From positions 182,220 through 246,219 of the forward strand of contig NZ_FNEN01000001.1 in NCBI RefSeq assembly GCF_900100185.1: a stretch of 64,000 bases of DNA. Reading direction: 5' to 3'. The translations under genes and the position numbers were made by a program. Positions 1 through 8,397 of this stretch are shown piece after piece (within the stretch, counting starts at the first letter, position 1; every line of letters starts with the position of its first letter). Source of the stretch: Natribacillus halophilus (GTDB lineage Bacteria > Bacillota > Bacilli > Bacillales > Marinococcaceae). The notes under the pieces are model-generated. The model was given only the letters and a program-made list of their open reading frames with translations, was not told where the DNA came from and made no database searches.

Positions 1-1282
1 TCATATAGAGACGATACGTATCATCGTTCATCGTGCCGTACAATTCATATACCAATTGTTCTTCGCCTTCCTGATTTTCGATCACTGCCAGGTGTTCCTC
101 TCTCACTTCAAGGTTCTCGTGAACCTCGTCCTCGATCTCTTCAAGATCCAATTCCGGCTCCACGTCGTGACGCTCGCGATGGTTGGCCACATAATCGGCT
201 CCCTTGTAACTGACGACATCACCATCATCGAGAGCCACTTCCATCAGGATGGCATCGGGATACAAGCGAACGTCATTGATCGTTGGCGCAAATTGGAAGG
301 TGCCGGTGGAATTGTATTGTTTGCTGTCGACGAGCTCCAGGTCTTCAAACCCTTTCGATTCCAGAAAATCGGCCGCGATCTCGGATGCTTCGTTTAAGCT
401 GATGTTCACATCATTTAAGGGGCGGTCCTGCATCGCCCAGATCGGCAAACCACCGTTCACCGTCATATCCATCATGTAATTGCCTTCTCCCTCGGGATCC
501 TGTATCGCGATGTGATAACCTTCAAAAGGCACTCCCTCGCCGAGAGATTCCACTTGCGCCTCCGCATCATCCGGAAGGTTCATAAAGTCACGCGCCCGCT
601 CGACAGCTTCCTCTTCGTCGAAGGCGTCCTTATCTTCGACCACGTTTGCGATTCTTTCATTCACATCCCCGGGAAAACCGGCATCATCATTCCAGTTGTT
701 CTCGGAAAACCCTTTCGCCTTTTCATCGACGCCCTGAATCCCATCGATGGCTGTTCCTTCACCGGGATCGGTGTTGTTGACGAGTTCAGCTTCAATGTCT
801 GTCCAGCGAATGTCATTCGAAAGTGTATTGGCCTGAACCGCCCGTAAATCATGGGCCATTTCTCCTGCCTGTTCATAGTAGGTCTCCAATTGTTCATACT
901 CATCATCTGTTAATGGCTCTTCTGCCCGATCCCTTATCGCGACATCATGGGTAAATTCAGCTACGTTTGTTAAATATTGTTCCGTTTCACCGACAGGGAC
1001 AAGTCCCAGCGGCAGTCCGCCCATATCGGAACGTGCCGACGATGATATCCGCCACACCTCAGCGAGTGAACCGGTCATGTTGTCATTGCCATTCATGGCT
1101 AAAGAGGCTCCCAACTCATCTTGCATTTGGTCTAAATCGAAAGCCAATTGGTTAAACGCTTTTTGATAATTATTTTCATGGCTCATGGCCAAATCTTCTT
1201 TTTCCTGATGTTCATTATAGGCAAACACCCCTGTGCCGATCAACGCGACGGACAATACGGCAATGGTAATTGCTCGAATCAA
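1..1282 (-). CDS. ypeB: Spore germination protein YpeB (3' end cut by window edge)
   Basis: YpeB sits in the inner spore membrane and is needed, with SleB, for cortex hydrolysis during germination; each protein stabilises the other (family knowledge). The reading frame starts at a TTG preceded by AGGAGGTGATTTAC, and opens with a hydrophobic anchor (IRAITIAVLSVALIGTG). About 427 codons are visible and the C-terminal end runs off the window, so only a short tail is missing compared with the usual ~450 residues. It lies 15 bp after sleB on the same strand, the conserved sleB-ypeB operon. The start choice rests on the ribosome binding site, since no ATG is nearby. Confidence 0.93.
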   Translation of the reverse strand, partial: MIRAITIAVLSVALIGTGVFAYNEHQEKEDLAMSHENNYQKAFNQLAFDLDQMQDELGASLAMNGNDNMTGSLAEVWRISSSARSDMGGLPLGLVPVGETEQYLTNVAEFTHDVAIRDRAEEPLTDDEYEQLETYYEQAGEMAHDLRAVQANTLSNDIRWTDIEAELVNNTDPGEGTAIDGIQGVDEKAKGFSENNWNDDAGFPGDVNERIANVVEDKDAFDEEEAVERARDFMNLPDDAEAQVESLGEGVPFEGYHIAIQDPEGEGNYMMDMTVNGGLPIWAMQDRPLNDVNISLNEASEIAADFLESKGFEDLELVDSKQYNSTGTFQFAPTINDVRLYPDAILMEVALDDGDVVSYKGADYVANHRERHDVEPELDLEEIEDEVHENLEVREEHLAVIENQEGEEQLVYELYGTMNDDTYRLYM

Positions 1283-1297
1283 GTAAATCACCTCCTG

Positions 1298-2221
1298 TTA
1301 GTCTGCAAACACGTGTTTACCAATTTCTGTGTGCACATCACGGCTAAAGATCCATTCGGAAGTCGCGGTTACCGGGTTGTAATAATAAGCCGCACCGTTC
1401 GAAGGGTCCTGGCCATTAATCGCATCAAGCACGGCCTCGCGTGCTTCTTCATCCGGCTCCAGATAAATTTGCCCATCTGCAACCGCCGTAAAGGCTCGCG
1501 GTTCAAAAACGACCTCGTTCGCCGTGTCGGGAAATTCAGGGTCATCCGTACGGTTAATAATGACCGCCGCGACGGCTACTTTCCCTTCGTAAGGCTCACC
1601 CCTGGCCTCGCCGTGAACGGCGTTCGCCATAATCTGGATATCGTTATCCGAATACCCGTCCGGCACATTCATCGCTTCTCCTATATCTGCCTGATTGTCC
1701 TGTCCTTCCTCGGGCTCTTCGCCACCTGTCTCCGGCTGATCACCTTCTTGGGCCGGGGCTTCTTCGCCCTCATCCGGAGCGGGTGTTTCTTCCTCCTCTT
1801 CGGGAGCGGGCTGCTCCTCTGCTTCTCCCTCTGGTTGCGCTTCACCTTCCCGGGGATTCGGGCCGTAATGGGTGAACTCGTCATCGCTTCGCAATGCATT
1901 TTGAACGTATTCTTCATCATACTCCGTTGTCTCATATAATCTTTGTTTCGTCTCATCCCCGACGAGTCCATTCACTTCCATGCCAAATGCTTCTTGATAC
2001 TCACGGACGCCCCAATAAGTCCCCCAGCCAAATACGCCGTCAATGGTTTGATCAAAATAACCGATGTATTGAAGTCTGGCCTGCAATTCCACAACATCAT
2101 CGCCTGTAGCACCTTGCTGGATCACTTGCTCACTAAAAGCTTCACCGTTTTTAGTAGCAAAACCAAGCACGCCACACGATACAATCATGGTTGCAAGTAA
2201 GTATCGGACGCTTACCTTCAA
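1298..2221 (-). CDS. sleB: Spore cortex-lytic enzyme SleB
   Basis: SleB is a lytic transglycosylase that attacks muramic-delta-lactam cortex peptidoglycan at germination. The 307-residue protein shows a signal segment (residues ~5-28), a peptidoglycan-binding domain (~35-95, GDDVVELQARLQYIGYFD), and a C-terminal Hydrolase_2 domain (~185-307) with the catalytic-type HGEARGE motif at 203-209. Between them lies an unusually long Glu/Pro-rich linker (~122-182), typical of an acidic halophile proteome rather than of B. subtilis SleB. The start is TTG, eight bases after AGGAGG. It is followed by ypeB, which protects and localises it. Confidence 0.95.
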   Translation of the reverse strand: MKVSVRYLLATMIVSCGVLGFATKNGEAFSEQVIQQGATGDDVVELQARLQYIGYFDQTIDGVFGWGTYWGVREYQEAFGMEVNGLVGDETKQRLYETTEYDEEYVQNALRSDDEFTHYGPNPREGEAQPEGEAEEQPAPEEEEETPAPDEGEEAPAQEGDQPETGGEEPEEGQDNQADIGEAMNVPDGYSDNDIQIMANAVHGEARGEPYEGKVAVAAVIINRTDDPEFPDTANEVVFEPRAFTAVADGQIYLEPDEEAREAVLDAINGQDPSNGAAYYYNPVTATSEWIFSRDVHTEIGKHVFAD

Positions 2222-2308
2222 TTGCCTTACCTCCTTCTGATGCAGTTCAAATTGAAAGGATTAACTTTCATTGCCTATATTTTTCGATGTACACCGGAAA
2301 TTATGCGT

Positions 2309-2341
2309 AAAAAAAGAAAAAGTCTACCGGGTGGGTAGACT
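2309..2341 (-). terminator. Rho-independent terminator after yitJ
   Basis: On the minus strand a 7-bp stem GTCTACC/GGTAGAC with a 5-base loop is followed by TTTTTCTTTTTTT. It lies just after the yitJ stop and ends the metI-yitJ transcript. Confidence 0.85.
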
Positions 2342-2357
2342 CATTGAAAAAGTATGT

Positions 2358-4190
2358 TTATACCGATGATCTTTGCGAAGAGTGGGCCTTCGCCTCGTTC
2401 GTTAATGCGGCCGTGATATGGAAACGTAAAAACGGGGTAATCAAGTAAATCCGACCAAACAGATCAAGGGCCGCCGCCTGTAAATCCCGGGCAATGGCCA
2501 TCCCCTCTTCTTCGCCTTTTTGCACATCCTTTCCACAAGCTGACATTCTCTGACGCACCTCGTCCGTGAGGTGGATGCCGGGCACTTCATTATGGAGAAA
2601 CTCCGCGTTCCTTCCGTTGATCAAGGGCATAAGACCGATATAAATCGGAATGTCCAGGTGGGCGGTCGCTTCCTTTACGCGTTCCATCGTCTCGATATCA
2701 TAAATCGGTTGCGTCATGATGAAGTCCGCGCCGGCGACGATTTTTTTCTCCAGGCGCTTCGCCGCCTTATCCATTGAACTGACATTCGGATTAAAGGCGG
2801 CCCCGACCTTGAACTGGGTTTCCAGCCCCAATGGGCGTCCGGAATGACTGAACCCTTCATTCATCGTCTTAATCAGACGGATGAGATCAAAAGAGGTAAA
2901 GTCATACACGGATGTTGCCCCCGGGAAATCCCCCACTTTTGTCGGGTCGCCCGTGATCGCGAGAACGTCGCGGATACCAAGGGCGTGCAGACCGAGGAGA
3001 TGCGACTGCATACCAATTAAGTTCCGGTCCCGACACGCGATATGCAGTAAGGGATGAGCCCCTGTTTGTTGCTTCATCAATGTCGCAGCGGCGAGGTTAT
3101 CGATACGCGAAGTGGCAAGGGAATTATCCGCCAGGGTCACTGCATCCGCACCTGCATCGTGAAGCGCCTCGGCCCCTTGTAAAAATTTATCCATTTTAGT
3201 GAGGGATTTCGGCGGATCAAGTTCCACGATCATCGATGATTCTTTTTTATGAAGGTCAATGGTTTCACCAATATCTGCCGCCTGTTGCTGCCAGGCAGCG
3301 GAAACCTTTGCCCGGGGCTTTCGGAGCGGTGATAGATGTTGTAATTTTTCCCGAAAAGAACGGATATGATCGGGCGTTGTTCCGCAACATCCGCCGAGAA
3401 GGTGCACACCTTGCTCTCGGAAGGCACTCGCCTGGCTTTTGAAATATTCCGGATTGGATTGATAGACGAGGCGGCCATCCTGAATGCCGGGCAAACTCGC
3501 GTTTGGATAGGCGGATAGAAAAACCCCCTCCGGCAGAGAGACCTCTTCCAGCGAAGCAATCGTCTGGGCGGGGCCCATGCGGCAATTGATACCGACGACA
3601 TCCGCCCCTTCGTTGGCTAGACGTAAAAGCGCATCATTAATCGGAATGCCGCCATGCAACACGCCGACATCTCCGAGGGAAATATTGCTAATCACCGGTA
3701 TATGCGGGGACAAACGCTTAATAATCCGCAGTGCCTGTACAAGTTCATGCAGGTCATAATACGTTTCCAGAAGGATCGCGTCCGGATGTTCCGATAAAAG
3801 GGCTTCCGCCTGTGTTTCTGTAGTTGTCTTGACTTCATCGTTACTGAAATGACTGGCTCTGCCATCGCGAATGCCTCCGATCGTACCTGCGACAAAGACA
3901 TCTTCCCCGATCGCCGCCTGTTTGGCGAGCCGTACGCCCTCGGCGTTGATGGTTGTTACCTGCTTTGCCAAACCGTAATTGTCCAGCTTTAATGCGTTAG
4001 CTGCATATGTGTTCGACTGAATGACTTGAGCTCCTGCTGCGATATACTCTTTATGAGCGGAAATAACCATCTCTTTTTCATGGCGATTGGCATCCTCGAT
4101 GGATCCGCTTATTCCCCGCGCGTACAACAGGGTGCCGATCGCGCCATCGCCGAGCATAATCTCATCCTGCAATCTTTCCAGAAACGTCAT
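2358..4190 (-). CDS. yitJ: Bifunctional homocysteine S-methyltransferase / 5,10-methylene-THF reductase
   Basis: This 610-residue protein joins two activities of methionine synthesis. Residues 1-~300 form a homocysteine methyltransferase domain with the zinc cysteines in GINCRMG (C203) and GGCCGTTPDH (C268, C269). Residues ~315-600 form a methylenetetrahydrofolate reductase domain (FAD-binding barrel) that supplies methyl-THF. The fused architecture is normal for the YitJ family of Firmicutes. The ATG overlaps the metI stop in ATGA, so the two genes are translationally coupled and share the upstream S-box riboswitch. The cobalamin-dependent or independent methionine synthase is not in the window. 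Confidence 0.93.
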   Translation of the reverse strand: MTFLERLQDEIMLGDGAIGTLLYARGISGSIEDANRHEKEMVISAHKEYIAAGAQVIQSNTYAANALKLDNYGLAKQVTTINAEGVRLAKQAAIGEDVFVAGTIGGIRDGRASHFSNDEVKTTTETQAEALLSEHPDAILLETYYDLHELVQALRIIKRLSPHIPVISNISLGDVGVLHGGIPINDALLRLANEGADVVGINCRMGPAQTIASLEEVSLPEGVFLSAYPNASLPGIQDGRLVYQSNPEYFKSQASAFREQGVHLLGGCCGTTPDHIRSFREKLQHLSPLRKPRAKVSAAWQQQAADIGETIDLHKKESSMIVELDPPKSLTKMDKFLQGAEALHDAGADAVTLADNSLATSRIDNLAAATLMKQQTGAHPLLHIACRDRNLIGMQSHLLGLHALGIRDVLAITGDPTKVGDFPGATSVYDFTSFDLIRLIKTMNEGFSHSGRPLGLETQFKVGAAFNPNVSSMDKAAKRLEKKIVAGADFIMTQPIYDIETMERVKEATAHLDIPIYIGLMPLINGRNAEFLHNEVPGIHLTDEVRQRMSACGKDVQKGEEEGMAIARDLQAAALDLFGRIYLITPFLRFHITAALTNEAKAHSSQRSSV

Positions 4191-5326
4191 GTATATCGCT
4201 CCTCTCGTCCTGCTATTTGTTTTTCAGCCGCTTCCAGTGCCTGTGTAATGTCAGCACTGATATCCTGCTCGTTTTCAATCCCGCACGATAAACGCAGCAA
4301 GTCATTGGTCACACCATTTTTGACGCGCACTTCCTCGGGGATGTCCGCGTGGGTTTGGACACTTGGGTACGTCATTAAACTTTCGACGCCTCCCAGACTT
4401 TCGGCAAATGTGACGAGCTGCAGGTGGCGAAGCAAAGGATCGACGAGGCGTTCATCGTGAACTTTAAACGACAGCATACCGCCCTGGCCAGGATAAAGGA
4501 CCTCTGTGATTAAAGGATGGGACCCGAGCATTTTACAGACAGCGGCAGCATTTTGTTGATGCTTTTCCATTCTGAGAGACAACGTTTTCATCCCGCGCAC
4601 GAGCAGCCAGGCATCAAAAGCGCCGAGGGTCATCCCGATGCCATTTTGAATATTGAAAAGCCGGGTTCCCAATTCATCATCATCTGCAACGATCAGGCCT
4701 GCGACGACATCGTTATGTCCCCCCAGATATTTGGTCGCGCTGTGAATGACGATGTCAGCACCGGATTCAAGGGGTCTTTGCAATAAAGGTGTGTAAAAGG
4801 TGTTATCGACGATTAAAAGCAAATCATGTTTGCGCGCGATCTCGCCGAGAGCCTGTAAGTCCGCTTCCTGCATGAGCGGATTCGTCGGCGTTTCAATAAA
4901 CAATGCCCTCGTGTTGGTTTTAACCGCGCTCTCCACGGATTGCAGGTCCCGCGGGTCGACATAGCGAACATCCACCCCCCATTGCGGCCAATATTCCCGA
5001 AACAAGCGATATGTACCGCCGTACAAGTCCAGGGAAGCGATGATATCATCCCCCTGGGAGAATAAGCTAAGCACCGCCTGGATGGCTGCCATACCGGAAC
5101 TGCAGGCAAAACCGTAGCGACCGCCCTCCAAGTCGGCAATCGTCTCTTCCAACACTTCCCTCGTGGGGTTACCCGTGCGGGCATAGTCATACCCTGTAGA
5201 CTCCCCGACACCCGTATGTTCAAAAGCGGTACTCATATAAATCGGCGCATTGACAGCACCCGTGCGGTCATCCTTGCGATTGCTCGCCTGAACGAGCCTC
5301 GTCTCTTTCGTATACCTTCGTTCCAT
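4187..5326 (-). CDS. metI: Cystathionine gamma-synthase / O-acetylhomoserine (thiol)-lyase, MetI type
   Basis: PLP enzyme of the Cys/Met metabolism family that joins an activated homoserine with cysteine (or sulfide). The 379-residue length is typical; the PLP lysine is K199 in SATKYLGGHNDV, and the YDYARTGNPT and SSGMAA phosphate-binding motifs are present. It is first in an operon with yitJ and has a ~320-nt leader containing an S-box riboswitch and its terminator, so it is expected to be off when S-adenosylmethionine is plentiful. MetC, often next in Bacillus, is absent here. MetI versus a MetB or MccB activity cannot be settled by sequence reading alone; the S-box favours MetI. Confidence 0.88.
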   Translation of the reverse strand: MERRYTKETRLVQASNRKDDRTGAVNAPIYMSTAFEHTGVGESTGYDYARTGNPTREVLEETIADLEGGRYGFACSSGMAAIQAVLSLFSQGDDIIASLDLYGGTYRLFREYWPQWGVDVRYVDPRDLQSVESAVKTNTRALFIETPTNPLMQEADLQALGEIARKHDLLLIVDNTFYTPLLQRPLESGADIVIHSATKYLGGHNDVVAGLIVADDDELGTRLFNIQNGIGMTLGAFDAWLLVRGMKTLSLRMEKHQQNAAAVCKMLGSHPLITEVLYPGQGGMLSFKVHDERLVDPLLRHLQLVTFAESLGGVESLMTYPSVQTHADIPEEVRVKNGVTNDLLRLSCGIENEQDISADITQALEAAEKQIAGREERYT

Positions 5327-5357
5327 GAGATCTCCTCCTCCAAGATGTGACCTGAAA

Positions 5358-5458
5358 TAAAGAAAACTTGGCTTATCGCCAAGCCTTTAAGGCGATAAGC
5401 CTTAGTTGCACTTATGCAGGATAAGAAAGTGGTTTATACTTTCTTACCTGCTAAAAAA
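5358..5458 (-). repeat. Terminator-adjacent intergenic repeat, copy A (full length)
   Basis: A 101-bp copy of the repeat family found eight more times in this window. Read on the plus strand it runs from TAAAGAAAACTTGGCTTA to CTTACCTGCTAAAAAA. It holds an 11-bp perfect inverted repeat GGCTTATCGCC/GGCGATAAGCC and a second one AAGAAAGT/ACTTTCTT. Its A-run is the T-tract of the S-box terminator on the minus strand, so it sits directly downstream of that terminator and inside the metI leader, between riboswitch and start codon. Strand is given as the direction leading away from the terminator. Confidence 0.9.
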
Positions 5459-5488
5459 GCCTTCTCCTTATGATGATAAGAAGAAAGC
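5453..5488 (-). terminator. Regulated terminator of the S-box riboswitch
   Basis: Minus-strand stem TTCTTCTTAT / ATAAGGAGAA (10 pairs, one G-U) with loop CATC, followed by GGCTTTTTT. It lies about 20 nt after the aptamer and is the expression platform; S-adenosylmethionine binding should favour it. Confidence 0.85.
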
Positions 5489-5506
5489 ATCGCTCCCGAA
5501 TGCCTT

Positions 5507-5612
5507 CTCTTATCTTTCGGAACCATGGTCGTTCCGAAGGAAGTAGCACCTGACTCGAAAGAGCTGGTTGCTGAGACATCTTCGGGCCTTTCCCTCCGTC
5601 TCTCTTGATAAG
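5507..5612 (-). promoter_or_regulatory. SAM-I (S-box) riboswitch
   Basis: The minus strand carries the S-box core in order: CTTATCAAGAGAGACGGAGG, then GGCCC, GAAGATGTCTCAGCAACC, GGTGCTA and the closing AAAGATAAGAG that pairs with the 5' CTTATC strand. This aptamer binds S-adenosylmethionine and controls methionine genes; here it controls metI-yitJ. A terminator hairpin follows. Confidence 0.96.
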
Positions 5613-5645
5613 AAAAGTATGTTTATTATCCATTACTTGAGTTAA

Positions 5646-5674
5646 ACCATACAGGAAAATATACAATTATGCAA
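5646..5674 (-). promoter_or_regulatory. Sigma-A promoter of the S-box metI transcript
   Basis: Minus strand TTGCAT, a 17-bp spacer, then TATGGT, about 33 bp before the first paired strand of the S-box. Spacing is ideal; the hexamers match 5/6 and 4/6. Confidence 0.6.
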
Positions 5675-5763
5675 GCGATTCTAGCAGCGGGAGAAGGGCA
5701 TCGTCAAAGTCAATATAATCACTTATGTCCGGAAGTGTAGAAACGGAAAATACCAATTCCCTC

Positions 5764-6046
5764 CGTTTGAGGGATTACTTCGCGTTTCTTGTTCCTCTCG
5801 GAGTAGTGCGAACACCGTTTGAGGGATTACAATGCGCTTCTTGTACCTCTCGGAGTAGTACGAACACCGTTTGAGGGATTACAATGCGCTTCTTGTACCT
5901 CTCGGGGTAGGGCGAACACCGTCAGAGGGATTACTTTGCCCTTCTTGTACCTCTCGGGGTAGGGCGATCACCCTCAGAGGGATTCCCTTGCCCTTCTGAT
6001 CCCTCTCGAAGAGGCAATACTTCCACTTGAGGGTTCACAGAGTGGA
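5764..6046. repeat. 52-bp tandem repeat array (about 5.5 units), non-coding
   Basis: The marker GAGGGATT (last copy GAGGGTTC) recurs at 5769, 5821, 5873, 5925, 5977 and 6029, an exact 52-bp period. Units read roughly GAGGGATTACAATGCGCTTC, TTGTACCTCTCGG, AGTAGTACGAACACCGTTT. Inner units are most alike and the outer ones drift. Each unit can pair CCTC..CGG with CCG..GAGG, or GAGG/TACAA with TTGTA/CCTC, so hairpins repeat along the transcript. No open frame crosses the array. It lies between the metI promoter and the zinc-ribbon gene, downstream of the ansA side transcripts. The 5675-5763 and 6047-6173 flanks show nothing further. Confidence 0.93.
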
Positions 6047-6173
6047 AAGACGAACGTCATTTCTTTTAATAAATTGTTGTAATTTGATTTTACCGTGGCA
6101 GTGAGAGGTGAGAAGTAAGAAAAGCGTGCGGTTGGAACACATTTTTCAGCTGCACCCCTTGATCCACGTTCCT

Positions 6174-6341
6174 TCACGTCTCCGGATATGCTTCAATGAC
6201 GAATTGCTCCTCATTACCGCATACGCATTGCTTAAATCCTGTATCATATTCTCCGTTTTTCTTTTGGCGGCCACGCAAGATATATTTCTCGCCACAATTG
6301 GGGCAACGAATCACAACACGATACCTCGTATCCGTCGTCAT
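6174..6341 (-). CDS. 55-residue zinc-ribbon miniprotein
   Basis: Small frame with a strong ribosome binding site (AAAGGAGGG, then ATG ten bases on). The product begins MTTDTRYRVVIRCPNCGEKY and has two cysteine pairs, CPNCG (~13-17) and CVCG (~39-42), a four-cysteine zinc-ribbon arrangement. It is rich in basic residues in the loop and ends in an acidic tail. I do not recognise a named family. It follows ansA on the same strand 36 bp later, so it may be co-transcribed. The Cys spacing and the strong start make a real gene likely. Confidence 0.75.
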   Translation of the reverse strand: MTTDTRYRVVIRCPNCGEKYILRGRQKKNGEYDTGFKQCVCGNEEQFVIEAYPET

Positions 6342-6377
6342 TGGTCGCTTCCCTCCTTTATCAGATGGTGCATCCCG

Positions 6378-7349
6378 TCATTTGCGAAACGCCTCTTCAA
6401 GCTCGGTGACCCCCGTCTCCAAAAGCACGTACAGTTTCATTTTGGCCTTGCGGCTACTATAATCCTTCCCGAGGATAACCCCGTGATTAAGCAGATCGTA
6501 AGTACTGCCCGCATATTCGTAGACAGGATAGACCTCACCTTCTTCAGCGCTCGTTGTAATCACAATCGGAATACGGGCACCGGCAATGACGGGCATGAAA
6601 GAAGGCGGCACTTGTCCTCTGCCCAGCCCTTCCAGGACGATGGCATCGATGTCGTCCAATTGCAATAGATATTGCAACAAGGCCGGGGAGGTCCCGAAAT
6701 GGACCTTTACAATTTCTACTTGTACGCGAGGGCTCGTGATATGCGTTTGCGGCTTATAAATATCACGACCAAGCGGGCGTTGAAAAAGATTGACGCGATC
6801 ATTATCGATGATGCCAAAGTAACCGTAACCTAATGTATTGAACCCTTGTACATTCGAGGCATGGGCTTTGCGCACATATTTGGCAGAAAAAATACGTTCG
6901 TTAAAAATAACAACCGGACCGAGCTCGGTCAGTCGCTTATCAGCCGTAGCAATCATGGCGTTTCTTAAATTAACAAAGGCATCGCTCCCCACCTGGTCAG
7001 GCCCGCGCTGGGAACCGGTAACGGCCACCGGTTTCTCATTGTCCAGCGTGAGATCGAGGAAATAGGCGACTTCTTCCAGCGTATCCGTGCCTGAGGTTAT
7101 GACCACACCGGCGATGTCTTCCTCATAAAGTAATTCCTCGATCGTTATACGCAATTGCCATAAATCCTCATAACCAAGATGAGCCGACGGCTTATTAAAC
7201 AGGGAAACAACCTTTAAGTCAAGATCAAAAGGAACCCCGCACATCTCAATCAGCTCTTCGCCGCTTCTCTCCCCCGCGCGTAAACGACCCTCATTCGTCT
7301 CTTTGCTCGCGATCGTCCCTCCGGTTGTGACCAGTGCAATCTTCTTCAT
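6378..7349 (-). CDS. ansA: L-asparaginase (AnsA-type, cytoplasmic)
   Basis: Hydrolyses asparagine to aspartate and ammonia. The 323-residue protein begins MKKIALVTTGGTIAS, carrying the first catalytic threonine (TGGTIAS), and has the second active-site motif VITSGTDTLEEVAYF near residue 90. It lacks a signal peptide, so it should act in the cytoplasm. It is preceded by ypdA 10 bp away and followed by the zinc-ribbon gene. An aspartase gene (ansB), the usual B. subtilis partner, is not adjacent. Confidence 0.9.
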   Translation of the reverse strand: MKKIALVTTGGTIASKETNEGRLRAGERSGEELIEMCGVPFDLDLKVVSLFNKPSAHLGYEDLWQLRITIEELLYEEDIAGVVITSGTDTLEEVAYFLDLTLDNEKPVAVTGSQRGPDQVGSDAFVNLRNAMIATADKRLTELGPVVIFNERIFSAKYVRKAHASNVQGFNTLGYGYFGIIDNDRVNLFQRPLGRDIYKPQTHITSPRVQVEIVKVHFGTSPALLQYLLQLDDIDAIVLEGLGRGQVPPSFMPVIAGARIPIVITTSAEEGEVYPVYEYAGSTYDLLNHGVILGKDYSSRKAKMKLYVLLETGVTELEEAFRK

Positions 7350-7359
7350 AATTTGCCCC

Positions 7360-8355
7360 TTACGTTTGCCGGACCTTTTCCGCGCTTAATATTGAATCCG
7401 CGATTCGATAGCCGTGGTATCGTCCCGTTTCGATCAGGATTTCATTCGCGTTATTACCGGCCGCCAACACACCGGCGATATATAGACCCGACACTTCCGT
7501 TTCAAAACTTTCCGGATCATACATGGGCCTTCCGGTTTCTTCATCGATCCCGACACCGGCCGAAGCTAAAAACCGGTGATCGGGATGATATCCGATCATG
7601 GCGAAAACGAAGTCGGCGTCAACGTTGCTTTCCTGACCGTTTTTCATAAAATAAACCTTGTGGGGGGTGATACGTGTGATTTCAGCGTCAAAGACCATGC
7701 GGACAATTCCCTTGCGGACAAGGCTTTCGAATTCCGGTAGAATCCACGGCTTAATGCTCGACGAATACGTTTCACCCCGGTACATAACGGTCACATTGGC
7801 CCCGGCTTTCTCCAGCGCGAGCGTGGCATCGACTGCGGAATTTCTGCCGCCGATGACGACGACATTTTGCCTATGAAAAGGATGGGCTTCCTTAAAATAG
7901 TGGTAGACATGAGGAAGATGATCTCCTTCGCAACCGAGTGTATTCGGTTGGTCATAATATCCCGTTGCCATGATGACATAGGATGCCCGGTAAACCTTGC
8001 GCTCATCCCCTTTAGCCGTTGCTTCGACTGTAAACGTTCCATCCGCCGTTTTTTGCACATGGTCAACGGCTTCATACGTATGGATGCGCAGTTGTTTGCG
8101 GTCAACGACTTCCCGATAATAGGCAAGCGCTTCATTTCTTCTCGGTTTACGGTCAACGGTAATAAAAGGAACATCACCGATCTCCAATTTATCAGCCGTG
8201 CTAAAAAACGTTTGATGTGTCGGATAGCGATAGAGCGAGGAGACGATGTTCCCTTTTTCAATCACCAGGGGGTCCCATCCTTTTTCCTTACAGGCAATCG
8301 CCGTTGCCAGGCCGCACGGACCGGCTCCGACAATAACAATCTTCTCTTGTATCAA
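7360..8355 (-). CDS. ypdA: YpdA family FAD/NADPH bacillithiol-disulfide reductase
   Basis: Flavoprotein of 331 residues that reduces oxidised bacillithiol with NADPH (family knowledge). It has the FAD-binding GAGPCGLATA at residues 10-19, where Cys14 matches the active-site cysteine known in YpdA, and the NADPH motif IGGRNSAVDA near 169. The start is TTG, eight bases after GGAGG. It lies between gudB and ansA, the same neighbourhood as in B. subtilis. The bacilliredoxin BrxB at 57.4-57.8 kb is a functional partner in the same thiol system. Confidence 0.92.
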   Translation of the reverse strand: MIQEKIVIVGAGPCGLATAIACKEKGWDPLVIEKGNIVSSLYRYPTHQTFFSTADKLEIGDVPFITVDRKPRRNEALAYYREVVDRKQLRIHTYEAVDHVQKTADGTFTVEATAKGDERKVYRASYVIMATGYYDQPNTLGCEGDHLPHVYHYFKEAHPFHRQNVVVIGGRNSAVDATLALEKAGANVTVMYRGETYSSSIKPWILPEFESLVRKGIVRMVFDAEITRITPHKVYFMKNGQESNVDADFVFAMIGYHPDHRFLASAGVGIDEETGRPMYDPESFETEVSGLYIAGVLAAGNNANEILIETGRYHGYRIADSILSAEKVRQT

Positions 8356-8397
8356 GTTTCATTCCTCCAACCTTACACTTTCCCTTGCTGAACGGTT

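Noticed and set aside
1148..1939. 263-codon plus-strand frame
   Set aside because: It is the complement of sleB and ypeB coding sequence and shows no ribosome site or protein-like composition.
2222..2300. Sigma-G promoter of sleB
   Set aside because: GCATA is present at a suitable place, but the -10 region matches CATACTA at only three positions.
5764..6046. CRISPR array
   Set aside because: The period is 52 bp with the whole unit repeated and no unique spacers; units drift gradually, which is a plain tandem repeat. No cas genes are in the window.
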